A DNA stretch of 64,000 nt, taken from assembly GCA_036426205.1 (NCBI GenBank), contig CM071568.1:53307146-53371145 (forward strand), read 5' to 3'. The DNA comes from Ascaphus truei. Lineage: Eukaryota; Chordata; Amphibia; Anura; Ascaphidae. A model generated the notes under the pieces. That model was not told the DNA's origin, did not search any database, and saw nothing but the letters and a program-made list of their open reading frames with translations. Positions 1-9,849 of this stretch are shown here, piece by piece (within the stretch, counting starts at the first letter, position 1; each line of letters begins with the position of its first letter). The translations under genes and the position numbers were made by a program.

Positions 1-2091
1 TCTCGATGAGAAATTTATTTTGTCGCAGGAGCCCTGTTTGCAAGCTTTGCAGGTGCTGCACTTGAAAAAACCTTTTGCTGTTGATAGCCAATTGCTATCC
101 TTTTTTGAGTTGTCTGTTCTGAACAGACTAGGTGCTAGCTTGGTTTTTATATTATCGGCTCGTTTAAAAATAACCCTTGGTCTTTCCGGGAGGTAATTTT
201 TGAGGGTGTCATCCCCTAGTAAAAGATGCCAGTGTTTGTTTAATATTTGTTGAATTTTGCCCGAGTCCTGGCTGTATTGGGTTAAGAATGGGGCATTGAA
301 GTCTTCTCTTTTCTGTTTATTGGATGGTTTAAGGATGTCAGTTCTTTGCAGGAGGCCTGTTTTGTTAATGGATTCTTCCAGTGTGTTTTTATTGTACCCT
401 TTATTAATGAACCTATCTTTTAGGATCCCTGCTTGCTCTCTAAAGACGTTATTGTCACTGCAATTTCGCTTAATTCGGCGGAATTGGCCTGGGGGTATGT
501 TGGAAAGCCACTTTCTGTGGTGGCAGCTTGTTTTCAGTAGATAGTTATTGCAATCTACTTTCTTAAAGAATGTTTTTGTTTTGAGTGTGTTATTCTCAAC
601 ATAGATGGTGAGATCTAAGAAGTCTACTGAGAATTTGTCTGTGCAAGCTGTGAATTTTAGATTTAGTTCGTTGGTGTTGATATATTCCAGAAAACGTTTC
701 AGATCTATTTCGCTTCCCTTCCAGATGAAGAGGATGTCATCAATATATCTTCGCCATAGCGCTAGATCTGCGCTGAATTCGTGTGGGGACCAAATAGTGT
801 CTTGTTCCCAGATATCCATAAAAAGATTAGCGTAGCTGGGTGCGAATTTTGTACCCATTGCCGTTCCGCATTTTTGGAGGAAATGTTTCCCGTCGAAGTT
901 GAAGAGGTTATGTTTTAAAATGAAGTTAATACTTTCTAAGATAAATGTTTTTTGTTCTATGTGCATGTTCGGGTCGTTACTGAGTGTCCTATCTATAGCT
1001 GAGATGCCGTCTTCGTGGTTGATTGATGTGTATAGGGATGTCACATCGCATGTGCAAAGTATAAAGTCTGGGCTCCATGTTACTTGTTCTATCAGATTAA
1101 TAGTTTGTGTTGTGTCTCTAAGATATGACTTCATCTCCGCAACATAAGGTTGTAGGGAGATGTCTATGTATTCTGAGAGTCTTGAAGTGAGAGAGCCTAT
1201 CCCCGAGATGATAGGTCTACCTGGGGGCGCTGTCAGGCTTTTGTGTATTTTGGGTAGGAAGTAGAAGATTGGCATCACGGGGAATTTTACATTTAGATAT
1301 TGGTATTCTTTTTGATTAATAACCCCTAATGTTTTACCCTTGTCAATGTGATTTAAGTATTCTATGCAGAAGTTTTTGTGTGGGTTTGTTTTAAGGTTCT
1401 CATATGTCGTAGTGTCCGAAAGGATCCTGTCTGCTTCTTGTCTGTAGTTAGAGGTGTCCATGATGACTACTCCCCCCCCTTTGTCTGCCTGTTTAATCGT
1501 TATTGAATTATCTTCTTCTAGTTGTTTTAGCGCGTTCTTTTCTTTGAGTGTTAGGTTGTGTTTGATTTTACTTCGGTTATCTTTAGTCAGTTTGTCGAAG
1601 TCTTCCTGTATTTTTTGGTGGAATGTTTCTATATTATGGCTTTTAGCCCAGCTTGGGTAGAATTTGGATTTTTCTTTCAGGGATGTGTGTTTGAAATTAT
1701 CCTCTTCTAATACCGAGGGTGTACTATTGTTTGTGATTTCCCTACTTTGTGCATCTTTAGATAAGAAGAATTTTTTCAGTGTGAGTTGTCGTATGAATTT
1801 GTGGGCGTCTATGTAAAGGTTGAAACCACTTGCTGCAGCTGCTGGAGCAAAATTGAGGCCCTTTTGGATGAGACTACACTGTTCGGTATTTAGAGTCTTT
1901 TTACTCAGGTTGAATATATTACTATTGTCTATTGTGTTGCTGGTCCTTTTCTGCTGACTTCTTCCTCCCCGTTTTCCTCGTGTGGTCTTTTTTTGGCCCT
2001 TGTGTTTGGGGAGTCTTGTTCTCTCTGTCCTTCTAGGAGTTGGTATCTGTTCTGTGTTGTTAGGGGGGGGGGGCTTTCCTCCCTGGAGCAT
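1..2091 (-). CDS. Penelope-like element polyprotein (RT part), cut by window edge
   Basis: Open on the minus strand from an ATG at 2091 to the window edge, about 697 codons without a stop (my own translation). It encodes the reverse transcriptase of a Penelope-like element (PLE). Visible in order: a basic lysine/arginine-rich start; the PLE N-terminal block ending DAHKFIRQLTLKKFF (about 1790); the QADKGGGVV block (about 1480); PPGRPIISGIGSL; motif A CDVTSLYTSI; motif B GTAMGTKFAPSYANLFMD (about 820-870); the catalytic YIDD in RRYIDDILFIW (about 740); the FLDLTIY thumb entry (about 605). At the left edge the C-x2-C-x2-C linker has just begun (KCSTCKACK), so the GIY-YIG endonuclease should lie outside the window. 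An in-frame TAG at 2095-2097 precedes this ATG. No RT motif is damaged, so this copy could be young. Family call is firm; activity is unknown. Confidence 0.9.
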   Translation of the reverse strand, partial: MLQGGKPPPPNNTEQIPTPRRTERTRLPKHKGQKKTTRGKRGGRSQQKRTSNTIDNSNIFNLSKKTLNTEQCSLIQKGLNFAPAAAASGFNLYIDAHKFIRQLTLKKFFLSKDAQSREITNNSTPSVLEEDNFKHTSLKEKSKFYPSWAKSHNIETFHQKIQEDFDKLTKDNRSKIKHNLTLKEKNALKQLEEDNSITIKQADKGGGVVIMDTSNYRQEADRILSDTTTYENLKTNPHKNFCIEYLNHIDKGKTLGVINQKEYQYLNVKFPVMPIFYFLPKIHKSLTAPPGRPIISGIGSLTSRLSEYIDISLQPYVAEMKSYLRDTTQTINLIEQVTWSPDFILCTCDVTSLYTSINHEDGISAIDRTLSNDPNMHIEQKTFILESINFILKHNLFNFDGKHFLQKCGTAMGTKFAPSYANLFMDIWEQDTIWSPHEFSADLALWRRYIDDILFIWKGSEIDLKRFLEYINTNELNLKFTACTDKFSVDFLDLTIYVENNTLKTKTFFKKVDCNNYLLKTSCHHRKWLSNIPPGQFRRIKRNCSDNNVFREQAGILKDRFINKGYNKNTLEESINKTGLLQRTDILKPSNKQKREDFNAPFLTQYSQDSGKIQQILNKHWHLLLGDDTLKNYLPERPRVIFKRADNIKTKLAPSLFRTDNSKKDSNWLSTAKGFFKCSTCKACKQGSCDKINFSSR

Positions 2092-2225
2092 TCTCTAAAA
2101 AAGGCCCTGAATGTCTAGAGTGTGTGGGTGGTGACCTTTGTTCTCTCCTTGGGCTACGTTCCCTTTCGTATCTGTTTTCTCTATGTTCTATTGGGGATCG
2201 TGTTCTGTGGTTGTCGTGGGGGGTG
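2060..2225 (-). other. Arg/Ser-rich upstream segment, probable 5' part of the PLE frame
   Basis: In another minus-strand frame, just upstream of the PLE coding region, lies a segment rich in Arg, Ser and Glu (for example YERERSPRREQRSPP). It runs into the C11 tract at 2063-2073, where it changes frame relative to the RT frame. One base more or fewer in that homopolymer would join the two. The PLE sequence stops near 2225, where gypsy integrase sequence on the other strand begins. I infer that this is the real N-terminal part of the PLE protein, split by a homopolymer indel (biological or sequencing), or a 5' leader. Confidence 0.5.
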
Positions 2226-3019
2226 CAGTACCATAACCACCTGGATAGAAGGCAACTGGTCCTGCCCAGGAACCTGCAACATATGGTCCTGAGATCACTG
2301 CATGATGAACATGGCCACCTCGGCATAAAGAAAACTTTTGGGTTGATACGAGACCGATTCTTTTGGCCACAGATGCGAGAATTAGTAGAGTGACACTGCC
2401 GCCGATGTTCTAGATTCATTCAATGGAAAACCCTACCCATCATAGCCGCACCAATGGCTCTTCTGAATTGCTCAGGTCCCATGGGCCTGATATACATGGA
2501 TTTCCTGTGTATAGAACCAGACGCTCGAGGCATCGGCAACGTGTTAGTTATTACCGACCATTACACCCGCTATGTCCAAGCCATCCCCACCAAAGACCAT
2601 GATGGTGGCGAAGATTCTGTGGGAACGATACTTTGTACACTATGGCCTACCAAACCACCTACATTCAGATCAAGGCTGGGACTTTTACAGTAAACTCATC
2701 AGAGAGCTACTAAAACTTCTCAATATCACCAAGCCCCGAACGACCCTGTACCATCTGGAAAGAGACACTCTGCCGGAGAGGTTTAATAGGACTCTCCTCG
2801 ATATGCTCGGTACCCTAAAAGGCGCGCAGAAAAATGAGTGGAGCAAACGTGGATACATTGGTACATGCATATAATTGTACCCGCCACGAGTCCATGGGAT
2901 TCTCTCCATACTTTTTCATGTTCGGTCGAGAAGCCTGGATGCCGGTAGATGTGAGTCTGAGAGTGTCAACAGATGGGATGCACAATACAACGCACTTCCG
3001 ATATGTGCAATGGCTCCAG
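2222..3019 (+). pseudogene. pol: Ty3/gypsy integrase, N-terminal and catalytic part, broken
   Basis: Remnant of an LTR-retrotransposon integrase. Seen in order: the HHCC zinc-binding region (LRSLHDEHGHLG at about 2290, CRRC at about 2400); the first catalytic Asp in IYMDFL (about 2495); the second Asp in HSDQGWDF (about 2670); and the Glu in LPERFNRTLL, spaced as DD35E. The HAYNCTRHESMGFSPY and MFGREAWMPVD stretches typical of gypsy integrases follow. It is inactive: a TGA at 2391-2393 interrupts the zinc region and two frameshifts lie near 2600-2640 and 2835-2870. The 5' side (RT, RNase H) is missing, cut by the PLE at 2222. The same family occurs on the minus strand at 61659-63590. Confidence 0.88.
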
Positions 3020-3020
3020 G

Positions 3021-3612
3021 TAACTGGACAGAAGCCCCCGCTACAGCATGAAATTCTATATGTTTTCAGAGGTGCACTGCTAGGTAAGTAGATATCAGGA
3101 CAAAAACAAGAAAGAGAGACCTAGTGTGGGCACTCTGCTGATAATGTAAAGATGGATTAATTAAAATAATCTTTAATGTCAACCAAGAAACTAAAATAAT
3201 GGGTGTTAAAAAAAACAACTGGGTTGCAGCTCAGATCCTGGTTCGAGTACTACAGATCAAATGCTGGTAGTGTATGGTGACCTAAATGTATCGGTCACTC
3301 AAATAATAAGACAATTAAATGAATGAGATCAGTTAGTACTGACCAAGTGAAACCAGGGTAGGTTAACACAACTATAAAATATACGGTATGTCAAGAGACC
3401 GTCACCTGAGGCACATACTAGAGCTACTGGACAGTTAGAATATGAGTGATAGTCACAGTGTACAATGGTGTGCCAGAGTCTCAAGGTGATATAATTTTTA
3501 ACACCCATTATTTTAGTTTCTTGGTTGACATTAAAGATTATTTTAATTAATCCATCTTTACATTATCAGCAGAGTGCCCACACTAGGTCTCCATTTCTTG
3601 TTTTGTCCTGAC
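3021..3612. mobile_element. palindromic MITE inserted in the gypsy integrase
   Basis: The gypsy reading is interrupted here and resumes at 3613. The insert contains inverted repeats of about 115 bp (3095-3212 against 3494-3611) around a 280-bp centre; the arms match almost base for base. The flanks carry a repeated 9-mer, GGCTCCAGG at 3012-3020 and GGCTCCAAG at 3613-3621, which in the second gypsy copy is a single site; this is best read as a target-site duplication. Bases 3021-3094 lie outside the palindrome on the left only. A duplication of about 9 bp with long arms suggests a Mutator-like non-autonomous element, but hAT (8 bp) is possible. No coding capacity is seen. Confidence 0.7.
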
Positions 3613-4139
3613 GGCTCCAAGAAAGTCTGCAACAGGCTTATCAGCTAGCCGAAAAGTCCTCTTCCCAGCTAAACGATATGACCATAAGGTCAGACATCAA
3701 GAGATTCGTCCTGGAGATGGTGTGCTCTTCCGCAACCTCGGAATTCTCGGGAAACATAAATTGGTTGACCGTTGGCGAGACGGAGTGTTCGAGGTTGAAT
3801 CACAGATGCCGGGCCTCCCGGTCTACTGTATAAAAGACACAGATGGCTGGGTAAGGGTATGGCACCGGAATCATCTCTTACCTATCCCACAAGTGGGAGA
3901 TCGTGAGCCAGAAATACAGGCTACACCCCTGTACGGTGACCCGGAAAGATCTGAAGACCACAAGGAAACCATCAATGAGGCCACCTATGGACAGCGAAAA
4001 ACAATCAACGAAACAGCAGAGGATCCTATGGAGGGACCCTCCCAAAGTGCCCCCTGGAATCAAGGGACACCTGCCGAAGGAGCTATGGGTAAAGGGCCCA
4101 GATGAAAAACGCCTACTCCGATGGCTCCAATGAGCAAAC
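3613..4139 (+). pseudogene. pol: Ty3/gypsy integrase C-terminal domain, fragment
   Basis: Continuation of the interrupted integrase. The frame from 3722 has an SH3-like C-terminal domain (LGILGKHKLVDRW, then GLPVYCIKDTDG and VWHRNHLLPIP) followed by a Glu/Pro/Thr-rich tail ending at 4105. The minus-strand copy near 61.7-62.3 kb has the same order (VWHRNHLLPIPQI), which confirms the family. A frameshift separates it from 3613-3720, where the equivalent of the AYQLA helix is still readable. It is a relic, not a gene. Confidence 0.8.
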
Positions 4140-4539
4140 CTCTCGAGCCCAGAAGTCCATGTTTAATACCACAAAGACACATTACAGAGACATTTGTACC
4201 CCAAATGGGAGAGGCTGAGCCTCAAGATTATGGATATTACTCCTCAGAGGGAGTTGAAGAAGGGCTTCAGTGAAGCCAGCGTGCAAGGTACCCTCCAAAC
4301 CAGGTAACCTACGATACAATTTGGGAACCTCACTATGAGGCTCAGCAGTGGTATTGCAGTAAGATCAAGTCGGTTATAGTCATGTTTACCGAAATGTACA
4401 ACTTCATGTAAAGCCGATTCATGTGATAAGTTGTACCCATGAAACTGCATTTTATTATATAACGCCTTGTGTGATTATATTGTTATGTTTTATACTCTGT
4501 GCCCAAGCGGGAATGTTGGGGTTTTCACCAGGGGGAGAG
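4140..4539 (+). other. gypsy 3' untranslated region and polypurine tract
   Basis: No frame of interest. The stretch ends in an A/G-rich tract (AGGGGGAGAG, 4530-4539) directly before the LTR start. The same arrangement occurs before the LTR at 11619 and, on the minus strand, before the LTR starting at 60629. This is the polypurine tract that primes plus-strand synthesis in LTR retrotransposons. Confidence 0.65.
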
Positions 4540-5661
4540 TATAGCAGCGTCTCTCCCTGGTCCCCTGGTTTCCCCAGTCCCCCCGCTTACCTCAACTATG
4601 GCGGGTGAACTTGTAGGCATTGCGACGATTTGTGGAGAGGAGGTTTCAGGCGGCTCCCTAGGCAGGGCACCGCCATATTTAAGTTGTGCAACGCATGCGC
4701 AGTAGATTATGCATGCTCAGAGGATCTGTTAGGTGCGCAAGAGGCAGCAATTAGAGGAACAGGGCTAAGCAGGGACTACAAGCCCCATAATGCTTAGGGG
4801 CAAGTAGTCAGGTGCCACAGATAAGCCAATAGAGCTGCAAGGATCCCCCTGCTCATGAAAGGATACATTTTGCGTGCTGGAGACCACACCAGTCAGAGCA
4901 GGGACAAGATTAGGGTAGGTTGTGGAGGGGCAGGACGTGACTCCTGCACTAGGCAAGAGACCCCTAGGCCCCAGCTAGGCCCCGACTCACTGTGATAGCT
5001 TATGGCTGCTACAGGGACCCCATAGATAGGGACCCTGTCCTGTAGCACTAGTGTGAGGAAAAGCCAGGACGCAGCTGTGACCATACTATAGAGACATTCC
5101 TCATGGTGGAACCGTCCATGCGGGACACCACCCAACGTTGAGGAGGAGGCTTCGTGGATGACATCACTGGATGTCACCATACCATATCAGTGCTACTGGG
5201 TATTTGAGCACCCGGTAGGTAACTCACCTCACCAAGTGCACCAACTGTACACCTTCAGTTCTAGTGTGGCAGAGCTGTATCACACATTTGGGTGGGCTAG
5301 CTCTTGTGGACCCCGAGGAGGTTAGGTGCCAAGGAGCACCTCAGTACTTTGAGGAGACATTCCACCAGGGTGTGGGAGTTGGTTTGACGGGCCCTGTGGG
5401 GAAACGGCCATGCGTGGCCCACATTGGTGTGGTACTGTTATTCTGCTTGCTTGCCTATAGTGTATATTATTATTTGGGTCCTGTAACTGGGTCATTCCAT
5501 ATAGTCGGATCCCGCTACATGTGGGGGCGCTTGCACCTAATGGATCAGGCACACTCCAGGCTCCCAGCAGCAGAGGCTTGGCCCTCCTGTGAGCCACAGG
5601 TAACACAGCACACACACGGTTACCACCATATCTCCCAGGGGGTGGGGGAACATGCGCTACA
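4540..5661 (+). repeat. gypsy 3' LTR
   Basis: Begins TATAGCAGCG just after the polypurine tract, where the sister LTRs begin TGTAGC, and ends near CTACA at 5661, about 1.12 kb. Near its 3' end (5630-5650) it shares a CTCCCAGGGGGTGGGGG block with the LTR ending near 12350, and more loosely with the minus-strand LTR at 59726. A possible TATA-like stretch lies at 4675-4680. The start base is changed from TG to TA. The right boundary is inferred from comparison only. Confidence 0.6.
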
Positions 5662-6660
5662 TATAGAAATTCACTCATTCACTCCTATTAACTTGTGAAC
5701 AAGATGAACATGACTACATGTATAAAGACTCACCCTCAGATATATAGAAGCTACTACTACCAAATCATCACTATTATTGGAGAAGGAGGGGATAGAGGTA
5801 AGTTGGAGGAGACACAGAGAGGAGGGGCAAAGATGAAGGCCAAAGAGGGAGCGAGAAAGAGAGGGAAGTGATGTGTGTGTTTGTCATAGAATAATTATAC
5901 ATTCTGTTTGGATGCAGGCATGCGATTTCGGAGTGTGACTTGCCTTATGGACCTAGTTCATCATCCTGATGAATTGTTTGCCACCATCATTATTATATGT
6001 ATTAAACTAGACAGGCCATTTCACAAATGTACTCTGTTATTATTCATCGAGGAATGCTATGTGACATTTATTATGTTCTCGTTTTAGTATGCATTAAGGG
6101 CAGCTACTAAGAAACACATTTATATTACAGATATAAGTTAGTTGAATGAACTATGTTGGGGTATTATTTGTGAATATTGTTTAATTAATGTCTTGATACA
6201 TTGCCAAACATTCTAAAATAGATGTGTAGTGCTCTGAGTTACTGCCTCAATAAAGGCCTCCAGTGGGCAATGTACCTTGACATCATTTGTTTGATTCCTG
6301 CACAAAATGAAAACCATGCGTGTGTGCTAAAATATGTGTTTAAGTCTTGAGTTAGATGTGCAATGCAGGCAGCATAAAGTTGCTCACAAGACTGACAATC
6401 AATAGGTGATTTGTACCTGTTCCTTACGTATATTAGATGACATAGAACATTAATATGTACATATTTTCCAGTGATATGCTAGTACGACAGTAGTAATTGC
6501 TTATAAACAAATACTACAAAGTTTTGGTGTAACGTGTAAATATGAGTACAAACAATATAAACAAAATTTTAGATGGAAATAAAAACTTTATAAATAACTG
6601 GTGAACTAAATAAATGGACAATGAAAATTACACTATGACAAGTTAAAAAAACAAATGTCA
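5662..6660. other. no gene recognised
   Basis: AT-rich sequence with no convincing frame. An AATAAAGGCC string at about 6250 resembles a polyadenylation signal but has no gene before it. I see no inverted repeat or recognisable repeat tail. Confidence 0.5.
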
Positions 6661-8230
6661 CCTTTGGTGGCAACGGACCTCACTCAACGCGGCCTCGATA
6701 GTCCAGCGTAGCTATGTGGGAATGAAAAGGCAGGGTAGTGAGTGTCTGAGTGGCCAGACTGTCCAGTAGCCACTTAATCTGGTTAGGTGCCAACACAGGA
6801 TCAAGGGCACATGACCTTGATAGCCTGCTGTATGATGCCCACCAGCTGGTTGGCAAGGTTGCTGATTGAATTGACCACCTGATGCTCCAATGACATAATC
6901 TTCCTGTGATGGTGATGACCATATTGGATTTGGATCTGCAGATACCGTCTTTGTCAGCATCGCTCTGAGCAATGCAGACTCCCTGATTCTACTTGGACAT
7001 GGAGGTACCAGACGTGAGGATGCAGCAAGTGTAGGTGCATGGGTGCCTTTGTTGCTTCAGTCAAATCCATGGGGACGACCTCCAAATGTAATAGTAACAC
7101 GTGTTCTTCTGCAGCCCCAGAGCCTGCTTTGTATGAAGGCCCTACGTAGAGGTATTATTTACGTTTACAATATTGCTACTTACATTTAAAGATGTGAACA
7201 TACATTTACCAGCAAGATTCTAAATGTAGTTAACTGTCCCTTGCATGGTCTAACTATGTATATTTAAATAGCATGTCCCTGATTTTGTCATGTATTTCCA
7301 AGCTACAAGTTGTAAAACTTCAAATTGTTTGTATTGTGACATTGATACTTAAGACCCCTTGCAAACCCTTTTGTCAATATGTGCAACTTTGTGGGTTGAA
7401 ACCTTCTCATTCACACAACTTTGTGTTCCCATGAGCAACACAAAGAAAATTAAGGCTACTCTTATCTGCAAATACTAACTGGATTTGATTTGTTTGTGAC
7501 TAAATGAGCATCACTGTCATCCAACTGTCATTTTTTTGCTTGCTGTCTTAATTATGTGATGGTATTACATCTTGAAAAGGTTACGTGTATGACAGCTATA
7601 TCAATTTCAATAGAATATTGGTCTTAATGTGAGTGTATAGTTTGTCTACAAAAATGCTGCAGTAGTGTGTACATTTTTTCAGCAATGTTTAGATAATCTT
7701 GGAAAAACTTATAGATATATTGCACTCTTATGATTTGATGATTTTGTGGGTAATGCAGCAGTAGTGTACAGTACATAATTCAACATAGTGTTCACCCCAA
7801 ATTTTAATTAGCTATATTGGCCAGAGCAAAAATAAAATCTTCATTAATGTCAAAGTACTCATCGGCCTCAGGTTCAGATTCACTGTGTCCAATGTCCTGG
7901 TCACCTTCGAGACCATGGACCACATCAGGACATAGGATGGAGCTGAAACTATTCTCCATCGGGCTGTGATGAAGAGGCCATGGGGGATCACCTCTGGTGG
8001 CATCTGCATTGTGTTGAGGCGCTGACCTTCCTCTATTTATCAGAATATCTTTTCTTGCAGTTTTCTGTTCCTTGCTGAGCAACTCGCAGCCTGGAGACCT
8101 GGGCACAGATATCCTCCCAGATTCTGCTCTCCCAGAGCTGTCGTAGTAGCGCACAACATAATCCACCAGGACTGCATTCTCCTCGTTTGACTCTCAGGGT
8201 GCGATCTCCTAACGCACAGCGCCAACGTGT
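6661..8230 (-). pseudogene. decayed PIF/Harbinger Myb/SANT-like protein
   Basis: Pieces of a Myb/SANT-like DNA-binding domain lie on the minus strand at about 8030-8215: an ENAVLVDYVVRYYD-like helix and IWEDICAQV followed by CKKRYSD, split over two frames. This matches the small Myb-like protein that accompanies PIF/Harbinger transposases (also domesticated as NAIF1/MSANTD-type proteins). An acidic segment (GDQDIGHSESEPEADEYFDI) reads at 7804-7930. A further minus-strand piece at about 6810-6900 (SLEHQVVNSISNLANQLVG) looks like the helical C-terminus of such proteins. The gap of about 650 bp between them (7140-7800) has no coding signal and may be an insertion or intron. No transposase or terminal repeats were found. 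The Myb call is fairly good; the C-terminal link is weaker. Confidence 0.6.
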
Positions 8231-8605
8231 TGCAGGTTGTGACACAACATCTGGAGACTAGACAGAGTTTCCATAGGTCTCATGTTCACTGTCCCCATTT
8301 CCCTAATGTCTCCTCCCAGAATCCTCTAACTGGCCTTGTTCCTGCCAGCTCCTGCTGAACTCCCTACCTGTGTCCTTATCTTAGCCCCTCTAGACCTCCT
8401 GACCTGATGCCTACTTATTTTTCTACCCTCAGTCACACCTCCACTTCACTCCCCACACCTCTACTCCTCACACCTTCACTCCTCATTCACACTCCTCTCA
8501 AACCCCCTCCCATGCACATTCCTGCCATGCCCACTTTCACTGCTGACTCACTCTCCTTTCATGCCAACTCACACTCCCCCTATTCCCACTCCCCTCATGC
8601 ACACT
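8231..8605. other. pyrimidine-rich spacer
   Basis: Strand-biased C/T-rich sequence (about 8390-8600) with many CACTC/CACACTCC strings. No gene. It contains the left target-site copy (8598-8605) of the following MITE. Confidence 0.5.
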
Positions 8606-8998
8606 TAGGGTTGTCAAGTGGTTTTAACAGAAATACTGGACACAATGGTCAAAGTAGCGACACGCTGAAGACACAAACACACACCCCTCTCACCTGTCTC
8701 TGCTCCATGCTTTTCCTCCTCTCCTTGGCACCACCCCAGGCTCCTGGCACCTCCCCCTGATTGGCTGCATTACCCAACAATAGCCAATCAGGATAGCATA
8801 AGCTGCCCAACCCACTAGGAACAGCCCTGCTTTCTCCCTGCTCAGGGAAACCCTGTGACCCTCCAAGCCAATCAGGTCACTATGTCCTGAGAGGTAATAC
8901 TGGTATACACATACATCTCTAGAATTACCTCTCATTTTTTATTGACAGTGTCCAAATACAGAACAGTCTGGTTAAATACTGGACACCTGGCAACCCTA
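8606..8998. mobile_element. hAT-like non-autonomous element (MITE)
   Basis: Terminal inverted repeats start TAGGGTTGTCAAGTG at 8606 and, read from the other side, TAGGGTTGCCAGGTGTCC from 8998. Both ends contain a GTCCAGTATTT-type string facing inward. The flanks are TGCACACT (8598-8605) and CGCACACT (8999-9006), seven of eight bases alike, as expected for the 8-bp target duplication of hAT elements. Length 393 bp; no coding capacity. Confidence 0.7.
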
Positions 8999-9006
8999 CG
9001 CACACT

Positions 9007-9849
9007 CCCAGCCCTCCCCTCCTCCATGTCACTCACTTCCCAATCCCACACACAGACAACAGTTAGAAACAAAATGTACAATTGCACACTGATGACAATA
9101 ACAGTATAACCGAAAATATAACTAGACAAGCCAATAACAAATCGCAAACAATTCTCTTCAAACAATGATACCTCCAAACTCCAAGCCCAGGCTCTCTCTC
9201 ACTGGGACCTATTCTATAAAATTCGATAACCAACTCAGAGGATTTTCAGTTGTTTTTGCAAAATGTTGCTAGGTAGCTATTCAGAAAGCCATGATGAGTT
9301 GGTTCCTGGCCAAACACATTGTGCGGAAGCAGGCGAGAAGCTGAAACTTGTAATTTTGATAAATTCATGCAATTCTAGTAGCCTCGATAATCTCATCGGG
9401 GCTCTGGAATTGCAATTTTATCAAAGATTCTTCTCACCAGCTTTTTCATCAGCCCTGTTAAGTGAGTGGCTTGGCACGAAAGCAGGAGCCGTGCCCACCA
9501 ACTGTGAGTGGCTCGGTGCGAAAGCCGAGGCCACACCCTTTCTTATTGTGCCAGTGCTCCACAAGCGGTAGGAGGCACTAATCAATCCCAAAGAGACTGT
9601 CATCAGAGAGGGAGGAGCCAGATGTGAGCTACCACACCCTCAGTTCCACGTGGTAAGCAAGCTCTGCAGAGCTATACTCCATGTTCTTCTGAACTTTACA
9701 CGAGCAGTGTTTACACTACCATGTCGGAGCGCAAAGTATCCCACTACTGCTACCATTAGGCTTCCTGGTTGTAGTAGAGAATGGGGATAGCTACCTAAAG
9801 TGCATCTGCCCCTGCTGCGATTTTCCGGGCTGCGACCACGGGGGAAGAC
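9007..9849. other. no gene recognised
   Basis: Mixed-composition sequence. It holds the 42-bp direct repeat described at 9462-9540. Frames are short and unlike known families. Confidence 0.4.
9462..9540 (+). repeat. 42-bp direct repeat, two units
   Basis: GTGAGTGGCTTGGCACGAAAGC (read in two parts: GTGAGTGGCT and TGGCACGAAAGC) starts at 9462 and recurs as GTGAGTGGCT plus CGGTGCGAAAGC from 9504. The second unit is slightly shorter. The differences are mostly transitions at CpG. Confidence 0.6.

Noticed and set aside
257..1660. Plus-strand frames at 257-544, 605-835, 899-1147 and 1454-1660
   Set aside because: They lie opposite a continuous PLE reverse transcriptase frame on the minus strand and have no family features.
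3008..3024. CAGGTAACT as a splice donor within the integrase
   Set aside because: Better explained as the edge of the MITE insertion, since the sister gypsy copy is continuous here.
5264..5698. 144-codon plus-strand frame with a hydrophobic stretch
   Set aside because: Lies inside the gypsy LTR and has no counterpart in the other LTRs; likely chance.
8407..8760. 117-codon Ser/Thr/Pro-rich frame
   Set aside because: Runs through a pyrimidine-rich tract into the hAT-like MITE; composition only.
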